64,000 nt of DNA from Molanna angustata (Eukaryota > Arthropoda > Insecta > Trichoptera > Molannidae). Positions 60,201 through 64,000 of the stretch are shown here, piece after piece. Location of the stretch: assembly GCA_963576475.1 (NCBI GenBank), contig OY754980.1:25140986-25204985 (forward strand), read 5' to 3'. The notes beneath the pieces were generated by a model. It searched no databases, was not told the origin of the DNA, and worked only from the letters and a program-made list of their open reading frames with translations. A program made the translations under genes and the position numbers. Every line of letters begins with the position of its first letter. The first letter of the stretch is position 1.

Positions 60201-62180
60201 CCTCAAAGTCTCAATTATCTAAGAACACCTCAAAGTCTCAACTATCTAAAAACACATCATTATAGTCTCAACGATCAACTATTTAAGAATACATCTAAGT
60301 CTCAACTATCTAAGAACACCTCAAAGTCTCACTATAATCTAAAAACACTTCAAAGAGGTAAAAAAGCATAAAAATGAAAAATAAACAAAAATTATTATGC
60401 ATTTGAAAATATAAAAATCCGCATATTATAATGTTTTTAAATATTCATTTGTCGGTCGTGGTTCAGTTGAAAAGATATCTAACTCCTGAGCGAAAGGTTC
60501 TGGGTTCGATTCCTGGTGGACCACAGTTTTTAATTGTATTTTCAGTCTGGATCTGTGAGATGATAAATATCATAAGTCTCCACAATGACGTGGCAACTTG
60601 TTATTGGGTGCGTGTTACATTAATATTTGACATTGTACTTGTTAGATGCCCAAAATACAAATTAAATTTAAACTTTAGAACGTACATAATATTATGACTT
60701 TAGATCGATATTTTGTATAAATTTAAATTATTCTAACATGTACCTAGGTACCCTAAAGTATATTCATTTACTTCAGTACCACGGCATTAAGAAACCCATG
60801 CATTATAAAAACACAAAAAAAAAACAATTTAACTCAAGCAAACGAATATAGGTATTTTTAATAAGATAATATTGCAGAATTAAGGATCCCCGAGAAATTA
60901 ATTTACTTAGACCGTAGTAAATATATACCTACATACCTGTACATCATTTTTTATATCTAATCATTTTCTTTAGTCGAATAACTAGCTTATCGTCCACTAC
61001 GATAGAAAATTTTTCTTAAGTTAATAAAACTTTAAAACAATGTCGAAAATAACTTCATCAATATAGTTATCTTAAAACAGAAAGAATTTTTTTTTTATAG
61101 AAACAAAATTTAATCTTAATATTACTTACTTAACATTAAATTTTGTTTCTATAAAAACCAATGTAGTAACATATGTACCTACTAACCAAAAAAAAATTTA
61201 AATATTTTTTTTTTATTGAAAAATAATAAAAAACATAAGATAGTACAAAAGGAAAAAAACAATGATTCTGAGTCACGTTAAGTCTAATGAATATGAAACA
61301 GGTATGAAACACGAAAAAATATTGTATACCACCAAATCTGTTAGAATATATACCTACCTACTACATTTTTTCGTGATTTAGAGTTTTTTTAATAGCAAGA
61401 ATAGTAATTAAATAAGGTACCTATTAAAATAGTGAAAAAACACTCATCCGGTAGATTTTCATATTCTCTTTTGATTGAAGTAAAAATCTATTTCATAGGC
61501 CGTGTAGTTTTTATGTTACTTGAAATAAAAAGGGTTTTACTAAAACTAATTTAGCAAGAATAATAACTAATTTAAACAAATTTAAACTAAGAAAACCCGG
61601 TACTGGGGAAAATATTTTGAAAATTTACCATTTAGCCTCTTGAGAAATAAATTTTGTACCAACCAACTGTTTTGTACATACAGCTAAACTATACAGCTAT
61701 AATTGCTGAACTATAGCTACCAATTACTAAAGTCTAGCTAAAATATCGGTAACCAAAAAAATTATACTATTTATAATAAAGCAATTAGATAAAGACAAGA
61801 CATATATTTGTTAATATTTTAAAAAATGGCTGCAAACCTTCATTGAATTTTATAATCTTTAAATTTCTTAGTATGAGCTTTTAGATATTTAATGCATTTT
61901 TTTATTAATAGCCTGTGGACCATAATATAATATGCCTAAATAATTATTAGACATAGTACCTGTTAGTTGCCCGAGACGCTACATAAAATAAAATATAAAT
62001 GCCTCCCAACCAAAATAGTCATTTTTAGAATACTTTATCGTTAAAATATCATTCAATATCGGAAGAAAATATTTAGTAGGTGCATAAGTATATAACAAAA
62101 CAAAAACAGTTGTATTATCAAAAAACATTACATACATTTCCACCATTCCAGACGTGGACACTTTCATTTGGTAACGACAT
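45289..62180 (-). CDS. Fer3: bHLH transcription factor Fer3 (FERD3L/Nato3 family)
   Basis: Proposed exons in transcript order are 62180-62136 ([15 protein letters not shown]), 59149-59056 ([20 protein letters not shown], then [11 protein letters not shown]), 47179-46986 and 45465-45289. Phases fit at every join: 0, then G|TT giving Val, then K|V. The total is 169 residues. Exon 3 has a Gly-rich linker, then [20 protein letters not shown] and [14 protein letters not shown] (basic region and helix 1). Exon 4 gives [20 protein letters not shown] and [10 protein letters not shown] (loop and helix 2) and ends EPELSWCA. This is the Fer3/FERD3L signature, a class II bHLH that pairs with Daughterless/E proteins on E-boxes in the nucleus. 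The last two exons are near certain, exon 2 likely, and exon 1 inferred from Kozak-like context, a GTATGT donor and phase. The intron between exons 2 and 3 is about 11.9 kb and full of transposons. Confidence 0.85.
45997..46872 (-). mobile_element. Helitron-like element, copy 5 (subfamily 2, internal deletion)
   Basis: Both termini are present. Compared with copy 2 it lacks about 150 bp after 'ggcagttaaactc' and has a 6-bp 'catagt' insertion near the start end. It lies in the last Fer3 intron. Confidence 0.7.
47395..47440 (+). repeat. LINE 3'-end-like hairpin segment
   Basis: 'ccacctcggtacagg' .. 'cctagtgaggtgg' forms a hairpin and recurs at 17578-17615. Confidence 0.45.
47545..47686. mobile_element. 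MITE family E, copy 2
   Basis: The arms 'cgccaaacatcttgagc' and 'gttcaagatgtttggc' are inverted. The interior 'gcgaatttgtgtctttttgc' and 'cttccggttgcgcagagc' matches 22.4 kb in inverse orientation. Confidence 0.65.
47775..47935 (-). mobile_element. Helitron-like element, copy 6 (fragment)
   Basis: Only the CTAG-side end is left, here mutated to CTTGTTGCACGTAACACATG, followed by 'caactgtcgatggcgatagta'. It breaks off near 47935. Confidence 0.6.
48100..48411. mobile_element. hAT-like MITE with 8-bp target duplication
   Basis: The ends CAGGGCCGGATAAA and inverse TTTATCCGGCCCTG lie between exact 8-bp TCACTGCC copies (48092-48099 and 48412-48419). The length is 312 bp with no ORF. It is inserted in a LINE tail like the one at 32.2 kb. 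Confidence 0.9.
48436..49046 (-). mobile_element. Hairpin-ended element family Y
   Basis: On the - strand it starts with hairpin ACTCTCCACACTA..TAGTGGAGAGT (49046-49018). 'catgatttcaca', 'gggtatcatgtaggg', 'gagtttcgtca' and a 'tgtttgtatgtatggcg' run follow. The same order of motifs is seen in family X. There is no ORF. The far end near 48436 carries a direct copy of 'agtggagagtaaaa'. Confidence 0.55.
49745..51850 (+). mobile_element. RTE-clade LINE, 5'-truncated, 16-bp target duplication
   Basis: It is flanked by ATCAACTAGTATCATG (49729-49744 and 51851-51866) and ends in (ATG)n. Three frames carry one ORF2: [92 protein letters not shown] and [17 protein letters not shown] (catalytic YADD). 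[18 protein letters not shown] and the C-terminal Gly/Arg tail follow. Frameshifts lie near 50.37 kb, and about 140 bp of unrelated sequence sits between 50.93 and 51.09 kb. The AP-endonuclease half is missing. The motifs are those of RTE/BovB-like elements, and the element is inactive. Confidence 0.9.
51965..52090 (+). repeat. Dispersed repeat (family Z), copy 2
   Basis: It has the same ordered blocks as 17925-18070 ('cgcaagcgcataaagtgatc', 'gatgacaggtcgtaagccct'). Confidence 0.65.
52297..52461 (-). mobile_element. tRNA-Thr-like SINE family A, copy 3
   Basis: This is the inverse of 6111-6287. The B box is kept, while the anticodon loop and stem have drifted ('ggattaataaccca'). A-rich sequence follows the body end. 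Confidence 0.8.
52480..52590 (+). repeat. Retroposon 3' tail ('ggcaataagtccgcc' type)
   Basis: GGTTGACTGGAAGAAATTGC, then 'ctccatgcaataagtccgcc' and a TAAA-rich end. The same tail closes SINE-C copies. Confidence 0.55.
53459..57148 (-). pseudogene. LINE ORF2: endonuclease, reverse transcriptase, RNase H (two frameshifts)
   Basis: The endonuclease part (57148-56075) starts [17 protein letters not shown] and shows [17 protein letters not shown] and [11 protein letters not shown], all expected of AP-type endonucleases. The frame then slips at an A8 run near 56150. The next frame carries [13 protein letters not shown] until a second lesion near 55950. From there the RT frame runs to the stop at 53459: [64 protein letters not shown] and [10 protein letters not shown]. 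RNase H follows with [25 protein letters not shown] and [20 protein letters not shown] Cys/His end ([17 protein letters not shown]) closes it. Known role: nicking target DNA and reverse-transcribing the element RNA. All catalytic motifs remain, and only two small indels break the frame. Confidence 0.92.
57268..58764 (-). CDS. LINE ORF1: gag-like nucleic-acid-binding protein, 498 aa
   Basis: An uninterrupted ORF from [17 protein letters not shown] to a stop about 120 nt before ORF2. About residues 85-265 look like the RRM-like/gag core of Jockey/I ORF1 proteins ([53 protein letters not shown]). Three zinc knuckles follow: [27 protein letters not shown] and [15 protein letters not shown]. The tail is Ser/Pro-rich. 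In this class ORF1 binds the element RNA into a particle for retrotransposition. The open frame over 498 codons with no stop supports recent activity, although this copy's ORF2 is broken. Confidence 0.9.
   Translation of the reverse strand: MAFRPNPKPPDPATVSSLDNDTYTSAVTDEDIPVPNSFLEIHSTRKLKKKRMRAHRSDSDPELPIKITPNVNSHISLDPISTQSGNPTSIISRLYNKEDIGPFIIHVQKIDSSLGASINPISFGKTLKKYSIADIIPKEGVKLIGRNKISISFKNFLAANDFLCSKFLLENCYKAFIPSFKVCRMGLVRGIPTDWTVDDICKNIEVPSGCGNVIKARRLNRKSTTPEGVQWVPTQTVVVTFDGQILPTRVYSFYTSLIVEKYQYPTIQCFNCCRFGHTKTLCRSSPRCFKCGQTHTGESCTTPIINQKCLNCSGHHSAVNRNCPEYARQDNIKRIMSEQNFSYLEASKQLPPTKRTFEDVLSHGEIKSSTLQASHMESNLSSHFQYNKTHHLKKSLPRFQPHITPSERKEIENLSWKPNSNLSDGCGYAKVNSEPTCIIQKDNDITGILNNLFLLITKLLDNPSTIPPNAAPLILNQTSLLKKYIDGNLPNTSHNDIP
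59388..60360 (+). repeat. Minisatellite of about 27-bp units with higher-order repeat
   Basis: Units of the type AACTATCTAAGAACACCTCA + 'aagtctc' run for about 970 bp. Variants (ACATC, ACCCC, ACCCT) recur in a fixed order. The segment from 59391 repeats from 59838 (447-bp spacing) with almost no change over about 165 bp. It lies in the first Fer3 intron as modelled. Confidence 0.92.
60454..60680 (+). mobile_element. tRNA-derived SINE family B, copy 3
   Basis: The head GGTCGTGGTTCAGTTGAAAA has a B box in 'TTCTGGGTTCGATTCCTGG'. The body 'cagtctggatctgtgagatg' and 'ggcaacttgttattgggtgc' follows. The A box is diverged relative to copy 2. Confidence 0.8.
60700..62130. other. AT-rich intronic stretch (Fer3 intron 1 as modelled)
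   Basis: There is an inverted pair 'aaattttgtttctata' at 61093-61155. 61665-61755 is the repeat shared with 8500-8570. 61955-61975 is like the end of SINE-B ('ctgttagttgcccgaga'). No exon is recognised. Confidence 0.45.
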
Positions 62181-62489
62181 TTGAAACTTCACTTTAAAAT
62201 CGAATAAAAACTATTTAAGGATAACACAAGTCCACCTCCGATAAAGCTCAACTTTCTAATAACTAGAAAACCATTACATCCCCTGCAATATTATAACCAA
62301 AATATTGATATCCAGTATCCCACACATCCATAAAATATCTGTAACATTATTCAAATGTATCCAATTACAGCTCTAATGCAACTTATCCCAATATATATTT
62401 TCGTATACAAAATTACGAATCACATACATCGTTTTCAATACTAGAAGGACATACGGGTTCGGGTAACAGATTTTCCATCTCAGATTGGT

Positions 62490-62555
62490 TGAACTAAAGG
62501 GGGTTAGTTTACTGCTTTATAGTGATTGGTTGCGGCCCAACGATGGGCGGAGCTA
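62490..62555 (-). promoter_or_regulatory. Candidate Fer3 core promoter
   Basis: On the - strand a GC-box-like CTCCGCCC (62552-62545), a CCAAT box (62529-62525) and TATAAAG (62521-62515) follow in the usual order. They lie about 335 nt before the modelled ATG at 62180. The CCAAT box is unusually close to the TATA. A second AACCAATC lies at about 62491-62484. This is based on motif order only. Confidence 0.4.
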
Positions 62556-62819
62556 AAGCAAGATGACTGGAAAATTTCGGGAAAATTATTCACAAGAACT
62601 TGCTGTTTTTTAGTATAGTTCTTACAAGCGGAAATTATTATAGAACCCGAGAACCTGGGCTTTCCTATAAATAGTAATATGTAATAATAATAATAAAAAA
62701 GAATACATAAATCAAATAATAAATCCAGTAGAATGTTTGCGTACCTATATATGTAACATTCAATATTGGATGAAATGTCTTAAAATTAATGAATGCGTAC
62801 CTATATGTAATTAAATGAG

Positions 62820-63375
62820 TGGGTTGTGGCCAACGCTAAACTTCTCACTAACAAGCCATTCTATAAAGTATTCAAATATTGTATGGAAAATTTTCAGCAT
62901 TTTCATGAAATGAGTTTGTTAAATTATTTTTTATTCAAATATTTTATTGCTAAATCTTCAATGCCATTTTATGAAAGTGATGTGCTTTTTTACCAATTTG
63001 AAAATAAAATTTTCAAATTTAAGTTTCCTGAACTTGGGGTCACTTTGAAATATTTGACAGTTAAAATATGAGAAGCACTATTAATAGGTATATCATTCAA
63101 AATCTAATAGGGTCTAAGCGAGTATTAGATATACATATTTGAAAAGAATTGAATGAGCACTTTAGTCTATAATCGATAAAGTAGAATTAACACGCCGTAC
63201 ATAGCACACTGCACATAGCACACAGCACACACACACGGATACATTGTGATGAAACTTTCAGAATACAATCTCAGCATGATACTAGTTAATAATCTGCAAA
63301 AAAATAGCCTTAAAAATGCGAAATCATAACTCCCCACTATATCCCCTTGGGTTAGTGAGGAGTAAAAATATATTC
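62820..63375 (-). mobile_element. Hairpin-ended element family X, copy 3
   Basis: This is the most complete copy. On the - strand it starts 'tttttactcctcactaaccc' with the terminal hairpin (63363-63329). It runs through 'gcagattattaactagtatc', 'gtttcatcacaatgtatcc', 'aaagtgaccccaagttcagg' and 'tggcttgttagtgagaag', and ends near 'gcgttggccacaacccactc'. The 81-aa ORF on the + strand lies within the repeat and has no recognisable motif. Confidence 0.65.
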
Positions 63376-63499
63376 GATTTCCAGTAGAAATTGTTATATA
63401 ATTTGCAAATACACAGGCGTACAAAATATATAGGCCGCCTCGCCTCTTCAAATAATATAATACCATTTGCAATAATAATCTATAGTTGTCGCCAGACTT

Positions 63500-63712
63500 G
63501 CCCCCCTGGTGGATACATTTTTTGCACACTTCCTTGCACCCTGCGCAAGTAGCGAGTTTATTGCCGTATGGCAATTTCTTCCAACTAACCAGTATTTCCA
63601 GCCCAGAGAAGCAATATTTGCGTGAGAACTGAATTTAAATGAATTTCTTCTCTGCTGGGAATCGAACCCAGGACGCCCGCATAGAAACCGAACGGCTTAC
63701 TTGTTTTTAATG
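63500..63712 (-). mobile_element. tRNA-derived SINE family C, most complete copy
   Basis: The - strand reads CAAGTAAGCCGTTCGGTTTC, B box GGGTTCGATTCCCAG, then 'agaagaaattcatttaaatt', 'actggttagttggaagaaat', 'gccatacggcaataaactcg' and 'gcgcagggtgcaaggaa'. The head-to-body order defines the family. Confidence 0.75.
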
Positions 63713-64000
63713 TTGACGATAAATTTAATTCGTCTTCGTAATTGAACTCCCTATGAAATTTCTTGATATTGGGTAATACATAGTTTGATGTTATTCAAAA
63801 TGTAATTTACAAAATGAGCTTGAAGCAATCTATATTATGATGGTTTTCTTTTGTTTATTTCGTGTCGATATTATGTATTATAATATATCCTATTTACCAA
63901 CGGTGCACCTAATTATTAATCAATGGTATTTAACACAGGCGCAATTATGTAACAACTCAAAAGTTATTAATTTCTAAATGCGGATGTTAAGTTGAAAGGG
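63713..64000. other. Right edge, nothing recognised
   Basis: AT-rich; no exon or repeat assigned. Confidence 0.5.

Noticed and set aside
59388..60360. CRISPR array
   Set aside because: The units abut without unique spacers and there are no cas genes; the genome is eukaryotic.
62826..63071. 81-aa + strand ORF as a host gene
   Set aside because: It lies wholly within a dispersed repeat (family X); the other copy of this segment, near 36.2 kb, does not keep the frame open.

Overview
The window looks like nuclear DNA from an insect, most likely a lepidopteran. It is AT-rich, with three intron-split animal genes set among many transposon copies. There are many short strings such as taggtacctacctac, tRNA-derived SINEs, CTAG-ended Helitron-like elements, and the 'gaagaaattgcc..ggcaataa' tail common in moths and butterflies. 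This assignment comes from sequence style, not from a database search. No bacterial, phage or CRISPR signal is visible.

Layout. 1-21.4 kb has no recognisable host gene. It holds decayed LINE tails, two Helitron-like copies, SINEs, MITEs and several minisatellites. From 21.47 to 28.86 kb on the + strand lie the last five coding exons of Pellino, an E3 ubiquitin ligase scaffold of Toll/IL-1R signalling. Its first exons are outside the window to the left, and the 3'UTR may be spliced on to about 30.25 kb. 30-37.6 kb is intergenic, with MITEs and a 5'-truncated LINE. From 43.35 down to 37.65 kb on the - strand is a complete six-exon WDR92 (DNAAF10/Monad) gene of 356 codons. From 62.18 down to 45.29 kb on the - strand is the bHLH transcription factor gene Fer3 (FERD3L/Nato3 family), rebuilt here as four exons over about 17 kb. 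One of its introns is about 11.9 kb long and contains a near-complete 5.7 kb I-clade-like LINE with a 14-bp target-site duplication, a 5'-truncated RTE LINE, a hAT-like MITE and other repeats. The last 2 kb holds a candidate Fer3 promoter, another dispersed element and a SINE.

The three host genes are functionally unrelated: innate immune ubiquitination, dynein-arm assembly and neural or secretory fate control. No operon-like logic links them. What ties the window together is transposition. The same families recur: six Helitron-like copies, three or more SINE families, two hairpin-ended families called X and Y here, and several palindromic MITEs. They insert into each other and into introns, and the target-site duplications are often still readable.
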